A stretch of DNA of 39,640 bases from an uncultured Methanobrevibacter sp. (GCF_902770715.1 NZ_CACXTS010000017.1:1-39640); one strand, 5' to 3'; positions 24,989 to 33,135 are shown, counted from the first letter of the stretch. The notes: generated by a model from the letters alone, not told the origin. A program made the numbers and translations.

Positions 24989-26183
24989 TAGTTTGACCAA
25001 GTCGTTTATTAGGTTAACTACTAAATTAAATCCAATTGCTGTTGGGACTAAGTTTTTCCCAACCAACTCTCTTGAAACGGAATATGTTGAGTTATTCAAT
25101 TCCACTCAGACAATTCTTTTTGAGCTTGAAAAAGCTGAAATTAATTCAGATACAATTTTACAGAATCTTATTAGGGATGTTGGAGCTGAAAATATCCCGA
25201 CAGATTATAATTTTTATGAATTAACTCCTGCCGAAAATAAGATTGAGGAATATGCATTAGTAAGCAATATTATCATGGGCAGTGACCGTTATTTCTACAT
25301 TGAACTGCCTCACCCTTCCCGTTTAATCGATATTTTTGTAAAAATCATCGAAAATGAAAAAGGGGAAGTTGTTGAAAAAACAGCTACAGAGTTAATCGCT
25401 AAAATGCTAAGTAAAAATGATGCTATTCGCGTAGCTATTGAACTGATTGGCATAGGTTTAACTGAAGGTGTTCAAGTAATCTCTGCTGTGGGAATGACTG
25501 GTGCCGCTTCAATTGAAAGGGCAATTCATTATACTCAGAATGTAGGCAGTTTCCCAGGAATAGCTTTTACAAAGCTTGGCGGTGAATATGCATTGGTCTT
25601 TGATTCTCCATTTTTACTTAAGGAATCAAAACCTATCGACTTGGAAAATTACCTGTTCATTGATTTAATCGACTCCACTAAGTTCATTGATAAAAATGGA
25701 AGAACTCAGCTTGTGGAATTGATGAACGGCATTAAAAATTTCATTGAAAGTGAATGTGATGGAGAATTGGAAGGTTATCGTGAAGGCGGAGATGACTTTA
25801 TTGCAAGGTTCCCATCAAAGGATTTGGCAATACGCGCAGGTCTTGATGCGGCATGGTTTGCACTTCATAATGGTGCTAAAATCAGAGCAGGTGTTGGAAG
25901 AAGTAGGAGAGAAGCGGGCGAAAGAGCACAGCTTGTTGATAGTTTGAAGTCAACATCCCCATTGTCATTGGTGGTATTTGAATTGGCAAATGGATTGTAT
26001 GCCTATAATATTCCATCAGAATTTACAAGGACTCTGATTAATTTGGTTGAAAATGAAAAGGCAAAATTAATTGGAGTATTCGCATTCGTGTTTATTTTCG
26101 CATATCTAATGTCAATTTTAGGACTGGGAATGTTCAGTTTCGTTGGCGTTTTATTGGCTTTATTATATGCATTTATAGCTTGA
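24981..26183 (+). CDS. Membrane-anchored protein with nucleotidyl cyclase/GGDEF-like domain
   Basis: This 400-aa protein has a helical N-terminal half of unknown type (1-215). A palm-like domain follows at about 222-345, with YLFIDLIDSTKFID (Asp228, Asp231) and YREGGDDFIARFP (GGDD at 269-272). These match the two metal-binding strands of class III nucleotidyl cyclases and GGDEF proteins. Two hydrophobic segments (about 361-400) end it as a membrane hairpin. The downstream lysine/arginine and asparagine positions of cyclases are not obvious, so activity is uncertain; it could make or only bind a nucleotide. ATG 24981, after GGAGG, lies within the end of the RNase-like gene, so they form one translational unit. 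Confidence 0.72.
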   Translation: MTNSLTKSFIRLTTKLNPIAVGTKFFPTNSLETEYVELFNSTQTILFELEKAEINSDTILQNLIRDVGAENIPTDYNFYELTPAENKIEEYALVSNIIMGSDRYFYIELPHPSRLIDIFVKIIENEKGEVVEKTATELIAKMLSKNDAIRVAIELIGIGLTEGVQVISAVGMTGAASIERAIHYTQNVGSFPGIAFTKLGGEYALVFDSPFLLKESKPIDLENYLFIDLIDSTKFIDKNGRTQLVELMNGIKNFIESECDGELEGYREGGDDFIARFPSKDLAIRAGLDAAWFALHNGAKIRAGVGRSRREAGERAQLVDSLKSTSPLSLVVFELANGLYAYNIPSEFTRTLINLVENEKAKLIGVFAFVFIFAYLMSILGLGMFSFVGVLLALLYAFIA

Positions 26184-26205
26184 TAGATTAGAAAAGAGAA
26201 ATAAT

Positions 26206-26607
26206 ATGAGACGGAAAAAAGATGATAAAAGGGTTTTGGTTTCCCCAAGAGATGCTCATAAAAAAAATAATAAAAGGCAGCTAATAAAAAGGAATAGGAA
26301 TAATCGCATTAGGCATTCCAATAATTATGGCAATAATGTAAGAGGACCAAAAACTAGCAAGATTACAATTATTCTTATGGTTTTAGCATTACTTGCTTTT
26401 GTTGTTGGTGCAGGATTGGGAATATTCTGGAATTTGGATAGCGGTTCTCAAGATGATGGGCCTCATTGGATAAATGTCACAGAAGAGATGACAACCAATT
26501 TAAATGAAACAGAACCTGTATATTATGATGCATCAGTAGATGATGTGGATTATAATAGCAATCAGACATTAACAGAACTTAATGTTACAACAGAACCCTC
26601 ATATTAA
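26206..26607 (+). CDS. Single-span membrane protein with sequon-rich outer tail
   Basis: I do not recognise this 133-aa protein. Residues 1-50 are highly basic and asparagine-rich (cytoplasmic), 53-74 form one membrane helix, and 75-133 are acidic and outside. The outer part holds four N-glycosylation sequons (N90-V-T, N100-E-T, N119-Q-T, N126-V-T), a high density for archaeal N-glycosylation. It starts 22 bases after the cyclase-like gene on the same strand and probably ends that operon; argJ follows 19 bases later. The basic tail could contact nucleic acid or the membrane surface. Confidence 0.75.
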   Translation: MRRKKDDKRVLVSPRDAHKKNNKRQLIKRNRNNRIRHSNNYGNNVRGPKTSKITIILMVLALLAFVVGAGLGIFWNLDSGSQDDGPHWINVTEEMTTNLNETEPVYYDASVDDVDYNSNQTLTELNVTTEPSY

Positions 26608-26626
26608 TTTATTTTTGGTGATTTTT

Positions 26627-27850
26627 ATGGATTTTATTAAAGATTTAGATGGTGGATTTTCAGTTATTGAAAATCTAAAAGTATCTGGCGCACGTGAAGG
26701 CAAATATGGTGTAAGCATAATCGTTTCACCGAATAGTACTGCATCAGCTGTTTTCACTTCAAATAAGGTTGTTGCGGCACCAGTTAAATATACAAAGAAT
26801 GCGCTTAAAAAGGGAATTATCTCTGCGGTTTTTGTAAACAGCGGTAATGCAAACTGTTTTACCGGAGAGAAAGGTATTAAGGACTGTGAAACCTTAGTTG
26901 AATTGGTGTCTAAAGATTTGGATATACCTAAGGATGAAATTGCAATTTCATCAACAGGAGTTATCGGTCGTGAAATGCCGATAGACATTATTTCCAAAGT
27001 TGCCTATGAATCCATTTCCAAATTAGGAAATAATGCAGAAAACTCTCTTGCTGCTGCAAAAGCAATAATGACAACAGATACATTTCCAAAAGAATGTGCT
27101 GTTGAAGTTACATTAACAAATGGCGAAACTGTTAAAATTGCAGGAATTACTAAAGGAAGTGGAATGATTGCTCCAAATATGGGCACTATGCTTTCATTCA
27201 TCGTAACTGATGCGGAAATCCCATCCGATGAAATCAATAAAGCATTAAAAAAAGCAGCTGACATTAGTTTTAACATGATTGTTGTTGATGGTGATGAAAG
27301 TACCAACGACACATGCCTGATGATGGCTAACGGATCTTCAGGCGTTAATGTCGTGGAAGATGGCAAATTGGACCCAAACTTCCAGGAAGGCTTAAATTAC
27401 CTCTGCATTGATTTGGCTAAGAAAATGGCTCGTGATGGTGAAGGAGCAACCAAATTCATTGAAGCTAATGTTTGCGGTGCAAAAGATTTGGAAGATGCAA
27501 GGCTTGCGGCAAAATCAATTATTTCTTCAAGCTTATTCAAATCAGCAGTATTTGGCGGTGACCCTAATTGGGGAAGAATCGTATCCGCAATAGGATACTC
27601 AGGCTGTGATTTAAATCCGGATATTGTGACAATAGCCATTGCCAGTGATTTGGATGAAGTGGATTTAGTTAAGGATGGTGAAATTTTAGCATTTGAAAAC
27701 ACCCCTAACCTTGAAAGGGCTGAAAAGATAATGCAATCTAAAAATGTTATTGTAAATATTGATATGCATTTGGGTGATGGTGAGGCAACTGCATGGGGCT
27801 GTGATTTAACCTATGATTATGTTAAAATTAATGCTGAATACACCACTTAA
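26627..27850 (+). CDS. argJ: Glutamate N-acetyltransferase / amino-acid acetyltransferase
   Basis: The ATG at 26627 follows GGTGATT; the longer frame overlaps the previous gene. ArgJ (407 aa) moves the acetyl group from N-acetylornithine to glutamate in cyclic arginine synthesis. The self-cleavage site KGSGMIAPNMGTMLSF, with the nucleophilic Thr before MLSF, is intact, and FKSAVFGGDPNWGRI and the C-terminal YDYVKINAEYTT are family hallmarks. argB, the next enzyme, lies 11 kb downstream. Whether it also uses acetyl-CoA (bifunctional) cannot be read. Confidence 0.97.
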   Translation: MDFIKDLDGGFSVIENLKVSGAREGKYGVSIIVSPNSTASAVFTSNKVVAAPVKYTKNALKKGIISAVFVNSGNANCFTGEKGIKDCETLVELVSKDLDIPKDEIAISSTGVIGREMPIDIISKVAYESISKLGNNAENSLAAAKAIMTTDTFPKECAVEVTLTNGETVKIAGITKGSGMIAPNMGTMLSFIVTDAEIPSDEINKALKKAADISFNMIVVDGDESTNDTCLMMANGSSGVNVVEDGKLDPNFQEGLNYLCIDLAKKMARDGEGATKFIEANVCGAKDLEDARLAAKSIISSSLFKSAVFGGDPNWGRIVSAIGYSGCDLNPDIVTIAIASDLDEVDLVKDGEILAFENTPNLERAEKIMQSKNVIVNIDMHLGDGEATAWGCDLTYDYVKINAEYTT

Positions 27851-27941
27851 AGAAAACCTTTAAATATATTAAAAACAAATATTTTTTTGTTATAGATTTA
27901 ATTCTAATTATTTTTATTATCAATTTGAAGGAGGGGAAAAT

Positions 27942-28046
27942 ATGGCAAAAGTTAAAGGAACTAACAGAAGAACCAGACAAAAAAGAAGTTATACTAAACC
28001 TGGTAGTAAAAGAGGAAGAGGAGTAAAACAAACTTGGAAAAAATAA
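27942..28046 (+). CDS. Unrecognised 34-aa strongly basic mini-protein
   Basis: An ORF of 34 codons starts at ATG 27942, behind GAAGGAGGGG, the strongest ribosome site in the window. The peptide begins MAKVKGTNRRTRQKRSY and ends in QTWKK. It contains about 15 Lys/Arg and no acidic residue, so it should bind RNA or DNA, like small ribosomal proteins such as L41e or Thx, to which it has only compositional likeness. It appears to have its own promoter (CTTTAAATATATT near 27856-27868) and is followed by a T-run after the stop. Length alone would make gene finders miss it. Confidence 0.75.
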   Translation: MAKVKGTNRRTRQKRSYTKPGSKRGRGVKQTWKK

Positions 28047-28159
28047 TCCTCTTAAATCTTTTTTTTATTATTTTAAGCTATTTTTAAATGTTATGAAACC
28101 GTCATCATATTGAAAACCATTAAATACTATTTTTTAGAGATTATTATCTAGGTGATAAT

Positions 28160-28750
28160 ATGAACGGTCATAGGGCTCATGGATTTTCTAGTGTTCATTT
28201 CTTAGATTCAGATGAAATTATCTCAGAATTAAAGCTTAATGGTGATGAAACTTTTATGGATCTGGGTTGTGGTGATGGCCATATTGCTATAAAAGTTGTT
28301 GAAGAATATCTTCCTGACGGCACTGTTTATGCGGTGGATGTTTATGATGCATCAATTGAAGATATGGAAACCTATAAAAAGGAAAATAACATTGAAAATT
28401 TGATCAACATTGAAGCTGACGTTACCAAGGGAATTCCTGGTGTTAAGGATGAATCAATTGATGTCGTTTTAATGGTCAATGTATTCCATGGATTTAAGGC
28501 ATCCAGAACAATGGATGAAGCTATTGATGAATTTGCAAGAATCATCAAGAAAGATGGCAAAATTGCAATCATGGATTACAAGGCATGGGAAGTTCCTAAA
28601 GGGCCTCCAACAGCATTCAGAAGTTCTCCGAGTGAATTGGAAGAAATCTTCAATAATCATGGTTTAAAAATGACATATTTGAATGAGGAAATCGGTGAAG
28701 ATATTCCTGAAGGAAAGTCTCACTATTTCATAGTATTCCAAAAAGAGTAA
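28160..28750 (+). CDS. Class I SAM-dependent methyltransferase
   Basis: This 196-aa protein shows FMDLGCGDGHIAIKV (motif I, SAM binding), an acidic residue after VYAVDVYD (motif II), and DVVLMVNVFHGF with IKKDGKIAIMDYK (motifs IV-V), a type-11 methyltransferase fold. The N-terminus RAHGFSSVHFLDSDEII is like arsenite or small-molecule methyltransferases, but the cysteines needed for arsenite are absent. The substrate is unknown. It starts after AGGTGATAAT and has a clear terminator behind it. Confidence 0.92.
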   Translation: MNGHRAHGFSSVHFLDSDEIISELKLNGDETFMDLGCGDGHIAIKVVEEYLPDGTVYAVDVYDASIEDMETYKKENNIENLINIEADVTKGIPGVKDESIDVVLMVNVFHGFKASRTMDEAIDEFARIIKKDGKIAIMDYKAWEVPKGPPTAFRSSPSELEEIFNNHGLKMTYLNEEIGEDIPEGKSHYFIVFQKE

Positions 28751-28764
28751 GTTTCTGGTTTAAT

Positions 28765-28789
28765 TTGGGATTAATTCCCAATTTTTTTT
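28765..28789 (+). terminator. Terminator after the methyltransferase gene
   Basis: TTGGGA (28765-28770), loop TTAAT, TCCCAA (28776-28781), then T8. Confidence 0.75.
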
Positions 28790-28829
28790 GTAAAATCTAA
28801 AAATAAAAAAAGTAAAGGTTTCGATAAAT

Positions 28830-30014
28830 TTAGTCGTTTGCTAAATTATCGAAGTATCCTTGGATGAATACGACAGGTGTTCCTTTATCTCCGGAACCGC
28901 TTGTCAAGTCACATAATGATCCGATTAAATCGGTGAGCACTCTTGGTGTTGTTCCTTCGGTAATCATTTGTCCAGTTAAGTCAGCATCCTTTTCTCTAAT
29001 TTCTTCTTTGATAGCTTCTTTCAATTCATCGCCTTTTAAATCAGCGAACTTGTTGTCGGAAACATATTTTAATTTGATTTCATTTGGATATCCAACCAAT
29101 CCGCTTGTATGTGCTGGTGAAACAACAGGGTCTGCCAATTCCCAGATTTTTCCAACAGGGTCTTTGAATGCTCCGTCACCGTAAACCATTACTTCAATCT
29201 GTTTGCCGGTGAGGTCGATTAATCTTTTTTGTACTTCATTTACTAATGTGTCTCCTGTTTTTGGGAATAATTTTAATTTTTCTTCTGTTGCTTTGTTGGA
29301 ACCAAGTAATCCGTAGTCAGGATTGCAACCTGAATCTCCGATAGGTTCAGTTAATATTTGATGTAGGCCGTATACGTTAGCCCCGTAGGATTTAAGCAAT
29401 TTTGTAGTTTTTTCTCTTGTATGGATATCACAAGTTAAAACCTCTTCGGTATATCTGAGAATTGTTTTTACATCGTTGGAGAAGACGAATTCAACTTCAC
29501 AGTCTTCGCTTTCAATCAGTTCTCTGTAAAAATCAATCATGTTTATTCCAGTGAAAGGGTGTTTCCATGAGCCGAAGGTTTTGTTGTATTCTTTTTCGCT
29601 GATCACGCTTCCAAGGTGGTAATCGCTTTTTTCTAAGATTTCTTCATCCATGATTCCGTTTCCAACTTCATCTGCAGGGAATGATGTTAATAATGTAATC
29701 TTATCCATTCCTCTTGCAATACCTTTCAGGATAATGGAGAATCTGTTTCTGCTTAAAATAGGGTCTACCACTCCAATGTCTTTGGATGGAAATTTGTTTT
29801 GTATATCTTGAGCAACATCGTCCACGGTTACATAATTTCCTTCAGAAATACCTACGACAGCTTCGGTGATTGCAACGACATCTTTGTCTTTGAATTCAAA
29901 TCCTTCACTTTCTTTTGCAGCCATAAGTGAATCTACAACTATAGTTGCCAAATCATCATTTTCTTTAATAATCGGTGTTCTTATTCCACGTACAACAGTA
30001 CCAACACATCTCAT
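28830..30014 (-). CDS. CofE-family protein (coenzyme F420-0:glutamate ligase-like), long form
   Basis: This 394-aa protein begins GTVVRGIRTPIIKENDDLATIVVDS, like the N-terminus of the F420-0:gamma-glutamyl ligase fold, and continues with DKDVVAITEAVVGISEGN, the following core strand. True CofE is about 250 aa; this long form has an extra C-terminal half (YGDGAFKDPVGKIWELADP...; LTDLIGSLCDLTSGSGDKGT). It may therefore be a paralogue adding an amino acid to another cofactor or metabolite. It is a single gene on the minus strand; the ATG at 30012-30014 has AGGAGTTAT upstream. The reaction is not proven. Confidence 0.8.
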   Translation of the reverse strand: MRCVGTVVRGIRTPIIKENDDLATIVVDSLMAAKESEGFEFKDKDVVAITEAVVGISEGNYVTVDDVAQDIQNKFPSKDIGVVDPILSRNRFSIILKGIARGMDKITLLTSFPADEVGNGIMDEEILEKSDYHLGSVISEKEYNKTFGSWKHPFTGINMIDFYRELIESEDCEVEFVFSNDVKTILRYTEEVLTCDIHTREKTTKLLKSYGANVYGLHQILTEPIGDSGCNPDYGLLGSNKATEEKLKLFPKTGDTLVNEVQKRLIDLTGKQIEVMVYGDGAFKDPVGKIWELADPVVSPAHTSGLVGYPNEIKLKYVSDNKFADLKGDELKEAIKEEIREKDADLTGQMITEGTTPRVLTDLIGSLCDLTSGSGDKGTPVVFIQGYFDNLAND

Positions 30015-30371
30015 TTTTTATAACTCCTAGTTATCATCAATTTGTAATTGGGGTAAATTTAAGTAACCCATATATTTTATATTTCTTTAATTATTTATAT
30101 GTTAAGATTACTTTTCAAAAGTTGAATGAAGATGCCGTAATCATTTTTTTCTTGAAAATTATTAAATACTATCTTTAATAAAATATTATTAGATGGATTT
30201 AAGGTGATATTGATGATGTTATTGGAGAACATCACAGTGGCGGTAAATTTGCCATAGCTGATTTCAATCCAGTTGGATGGTATATTTGTCTGCCAAGGGA
30301 AATGAAATGCTCACCGGATGAACCAAAAGTAATATTTAACTTATATATTTTGAATTAAGGAGTGATTGTAT
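30015..30371. other. Divergent intergenic region before the TarIJ-like pair
   Basis: The region holds the promoter of the CofE-like gene and a plus-strand promoter-like TTAATAAAATATT run at about 30174-30190. It also contains a degraded coding fragment (separate entry). No intact gene was found. Confidence 0.5.
30193..30358 (+). pseudogene. Degraded or frameshifted small coding fragment
   Basis: The frame 30203-30358 reads GDIDDVIGEHHSGGKFAIAD and then FNPVGWYICLPREMKCSPDE before a TAA. This looks like real protein (Gly/Trp/Cys/Pro-rich, no AT-rich noise), but the frame has no start codon. An ATG at 30193 and another at 30213, the latter with a perfect GGTGAT in front, are in other frames that stop within 4 and 14 codons. 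One frameshift near 30200 would join the ATG at 30193 to the fragment. I infer a broken gene of about 55 codons. The family is not recognised. Confidence 0.5.
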
Positions 30372-31082
30372 ATGATTTTCGCAGCAATTTTAGCGGGAGG
30401 AATTGGATCAAGAATGGGCGGTACCGACATTCCTAAACAGTTCTTAACTTTAGGCGACAAGCCTGTTATTGTTCACACTATTGAAAAATTTGTAATCAAT
30501 GAAAAAATCGATAAGATTATTGTTCTGACACCTGAAAATTTTATCAATCATACAATTCACTTAATTGAGAAGCATATTCCGAATGCAAATGACGTCATTG
30601 TCATTGAAGGCGGTGAAACCAGAAACGACACTCTTATGAATAGTATTGAATACATTAAAGAGAATTTCGGAATCGATGACGAGTCAATAATTATTACGCA
30701 TGATTCAGTCAGGCCTTTTGTCACACACAGGATTATTGAAGATAATATTCAGGCTGCAAGAAAGTACGGGGCATGTGATACTGTAGTTCCGGCTACAGAT
30801 ACCATCGTTGAAAGCATCAATGGTGAGACCATCGAAAGCATCCCTGTGAGGGATTATTATTACCAAGGCCAAACTCCACAGAGCTTCAATGTAAATAAAC
30901 TTTTTAACTTAATTACCAGTTTAACAGAAGAAGAATCCAATATACTTACAGATGCATGCAAAATCTTCACACTTAAGGATGAAGATGTACATCTGGTCGA
31001 TGGTGAAGTGACAAATATTAAGATTACATACCCTTATGACTTAAAACTAGCAAATACAATACTTGAGGATATTCATGATTAA
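30372..31082 (+). CDS. TarI-like ribitol-5-phosphate cytidylyltransferase (IspD superfamily)
   Basis: The ATG at 30372 follows GGAGTGATT; a TTG six bases earlier is possible. The 236-aa protein has the IspD/TarI signature AAILAGGIGSRMGGTDIPKQF for CTP binding, HDSVRPFV, and PVRDYYYQGQTPQSF. Archaea make isoprenoids by the mevalonate route and do not need IspD. The adjoining reductase is TarJ-like, so the likely product is CDP-ribitol from ribitol-5-phosphate and CTP, a donor for ribitol-phosphate polymers. The downstream gene overlaps by 8 bases. IspD and TarI cannot be separated by these motifs alone; context decides. Confidence 0.85.
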   Translation: MIFAAILAGGIGSRMGGTDIPKQFLTLGDKPVIVHTIEKFVINEKIDKIIVLTPENFINHTIHLIEKHIPNANDVIVIEGGETRNDTLMNSIEYIKENFGIDDESIIITHDSVRPFVTHRIIEDNIQAARKYGACDTVVPATDTIVESINGETIESIPVRDYYYQGQTPQSFNVNKLFNLITSLTEEESNILTDACKIFTLKDEDVHLVDGEVTNIKITYPYDLKLANTILEDIHD

Positions 31083-32091
31083 TATTGTTTATAGATTAAA
31101 ATCTCCCAAATTCTTTGAAGAGTCAATTGATGAAATTGAACTTGACGGCGTCATTGTCAGGCCGACCTATCTTTCAATCTGCCAGGCCGACCAAAGGTAC
31201 TACCAGGGGTCCCGTCCTGCCGAAGTTTTAGAGAAAAAGCTTCCTATGGCACTGATTCATGAGGGAATCGGCGAAGTCGTATATGACAGTGATGGCAATT
31301 TCAAATCAGGTGACCAGGTTGTAATGATTCCAAACACTCCCTTTGGAGAGGACGTCTGCAGAGCCAATTATTCTTACAATTCAAAATTCCGTGGAAGCGG
31401 GTTCGATGGATTCACTTCTGATTTAATCAAATTGGAATCTGATAGGGTTGTTAAAATCCCTGAAGACTTCAATCCTCATGTCGCAGCATTCATAGAATTG
31501 ATTTCAGTGGCTTATCAGGGAATATCCAAATTTGATGAACTTGCAATAACTCCTAAGGATGCATTGGGCGTTTGGGGAGATGGAAACTTGGGATTCATCA
31601 CTGCACTTCTTTTAAAGGAAAAATTCCCGGATTCCAAGGTTTACATTTTCGGAAAGCATTTGGATAACTTAAACCTATTCTCATTTGCCGATGGAATTTA
31701 TCAGATACATAATGTGCCTGCTGATTTGGTCATTGATCATGCCTTTGAATGTGTTGGTTCAAGTGCATCACAGTCAGCAATCGAACAAATCATTAATCTT
31801 ATTAATCCGCAAGGAATAATTAACCTCTTTGGCGTTAGCGAATATCCGATTCCTATTAATACACGTATGGTTTTGGAAAAAGGATTGACTATCCAAGGAA
31901 ACAGCCGGTCCGAGAGAGAGGATTTTGTCGGAGTTGTGGAAACACTCAAACAAAACCCTAAGCTTTTTGAATATCTGGAAAAGCTAGTTACCAACACCTG
32001 TGAAATACACTCCTTGAATGATTTGAAGGAAGCGTTTGACAAGGATTACATCTCTAATTTCGGCAAGACAATTCTAATATGGAAAAAATAA
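31075..32091 (+). CDS. TarJ-like ribulose-5-phosphate reductase (zinc-type dehydrogenase)
   Basis: The ATG at 31075 lies inside the TarI-like gene, after GAGGATATT. The 338-aa protein is a medium-chain alcohol dehydrogenase. Its metal region has RPTYLSICQADQRYYQG and LIHEGIGEV; its nucleotide-binding part is ALGVWGDGNLGFITALLL, with a G-x-G-x-x-G pattern. The order TarI-TarJ with translational overlap is that of Gram-positive wall teichoic acid loci, where TarJ reduces ribulose-5-phosphate to ribitol-5-phosphate with NADPH. It converges with the Rpn-like gene with no gap. The substrate is inferred from the pairing. Confidence 0.83.
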   Translation: MINIVYRLKSPKFFEESIDEIELDGVIVRPTYLSICQADQRYYQGSRPAEVLEKKLPMALIHEGIGEVVYDSDGNFKSGDQVVMIPNTPFGEDVCRANYSYNSKFRGSGFDGFTSDLIKLESDRVVKIPEDFNPHVAAFIELISVAYQGISKFDELAITPKDALGVWGDGNLGFITALLLKEKFPDSKVYIFGKHLDNLNLFSFADGIYQIHNVPADLVIDHAFECVGSSASQSAIEQIINLINPQGIINLFGVSEYPIPINTRMVLEKGLTIQGNSRSEREDFVGVVETLKQNPKLFEYLEKLVTNTCEIHSLNDLKEAFDKDYISNFGKTILIWKK

Positions 32092-32619
32092 TCAGTATTG
32101 CAGGCTGTTTATTATTCGGATATACTCTTTTCTGAAATAATTCCTTTCATCTTTTTTACATATCATGGGAAGCATTGAAAGTGCATGCAAATCATCGCCG
32201 TCAAGGCATTCTCCGCTTTTTATTTTATTCTTTATTCCTTTGAGTATTATATGCGCAGGATTTTCTTGAACGCAGGCTAATTTGATTGTAAATTCCGCTT
32301 CGGATTTTATTTCACATTCTCTGACAAGAACATTAACTGTGTCCGGGCAGATTAGATAGATGGATACTTGTTTTTGATGTTTTTCGTATAATGCTTCTGC
32401 AAATTCAATATATTTGACAAGTTCTGATTCTGTAAAATCATGTATTTGAAATTCCAAATCAATCAATTCGCCATTTTCTGTTGTAAAAATGTCCCCTCCT
32501 GGATAAATGTTGTCATCCAGTTTTCTGTCTTTTTCGGGTGTGAGACACTTTATCTCTCTGGAATCATTAAACGTTTCTTTGATAATTTTTGTCCTAATTT
32601 TAAAATCTTGTTCTTTCAT
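32092..32619 (-). CDS. Rpn/PD-(D/E)XK-like protein, short form
   Basis: This 175-aa protein contains PGGDIFTTENGELIDLEFQI (about residues 40-59). This parallels the nuclease segment of the Rpn-type protein at 5701-6567 in layout: an acidic residue, a beta-hairpin, then D/I-E-F-Q. It lacks the repeat tail and C-terminal helical domain. It could be a nuclease or an inactive relative. The ATG at 32617-32619 has AAAGGTTAA in front. The gene abuts the TarJ-like gene tail to tail. Nuclease activity is inference. Confidence 0.6.
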   Translation of the reverse strand: MKEQDFKIRTKIIKETFNDSREIKCLTPEKDRKLDDNIYPGGDIFTTENGELIDLEFQIHDFTESELVKYIEFAEALYEKHQKQVSIYLICPDTVNVLVRECEIKSEAEFTIKLACVQENPAHIILKGIKNKIKSGECLDGDDLHALSMLPMICKKDERNYFRKEYIRIINSLQY

Positions 32620-32808
32620 GGTTTAACCTTTACAAATTTTAATTTGTGTTGCTTATATTTAATTTGAAGATTAATAAATTAGTAAGTTATTTTTTAAAGC
32701 AATTTTATGATGTTAAATCAATTTTAAAGTATTAAGGTAATTTTGCAATATTGATTCCCATCATCAGCTTTAATAGGAATCATCGCAATATTATTAATTG
32801 GTGATATT

Positions 32809-33135
32809 GTGGATTATGAGACAATCATTTCTGAAAAATTTCCAAACTGCAATGTTGAGGTAATCACTCCGGATGTCTTCGAATTGGAAGATTTAATTGA
32901 ATACATCACCGATGATATTGTAGTGTACAAGCCGCATTCAGTTATGGTATATAGGCATATGATCAGATTTCTGATGAATGTGGGCCATAGGGGCAAAATC
33001 TATTATTTGGATGGTTTTTCAGATGAGGATTTAAAGCTGGTTCATGCGGGCCTTCTAAAGTTCACATGGAAAAGGGATGTCAAGATTAATCTGTTCAAGC
33101 ATTCAAATCCCGATAGGGACATATTGGGATTGTAG
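32809..33135 (+). CDS. Hypothetical protein, 108 aa
   Basis: I do not recognise this gene. It uses a GTG start (32809) behind GGTGATATT. The product looks soluble and alternates helix and strand: an acidic first half with IEYITDDIVVYKPHS, a basic middle (VYRHMIRFLMNVGHRGKIYYLDG), and an end rich in Lys/His. No cysteine cluster or membrane helix is present. It stands alone between the Rpn-like gene and the orphan ABC ATPase. Confidence 0.75.
   Translation: MDYETIISEKFPNCNVEVITPDVFELEDLIEYITDDIVVYKPHSVMVYRHMIRFLMNVGHRGKIYYLDGFSDEDLKLVHAGLLKFTWKRDVKINLFKHSNPDRDILGL

Noticed and set aside
26599..27702. Three long minus-strand ORFs opposite argJ
   Set aside because: They are shadows of argJ with serine- and isoleucine-rich composition typical of antisense frames.
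30372..31082. IspD of the MEP isoprenoid pathway
   Set aside because: Archaea use mevalonate, and the overlapping TarJ-like gene points to CDP-ribitol instead.
32814..32996. Minus-strand ORF opposite the 108-aa gene
   Set aside because: The plus-strand gene has a GGTGAT ribosome site and better codon use; the reverse frame has none.
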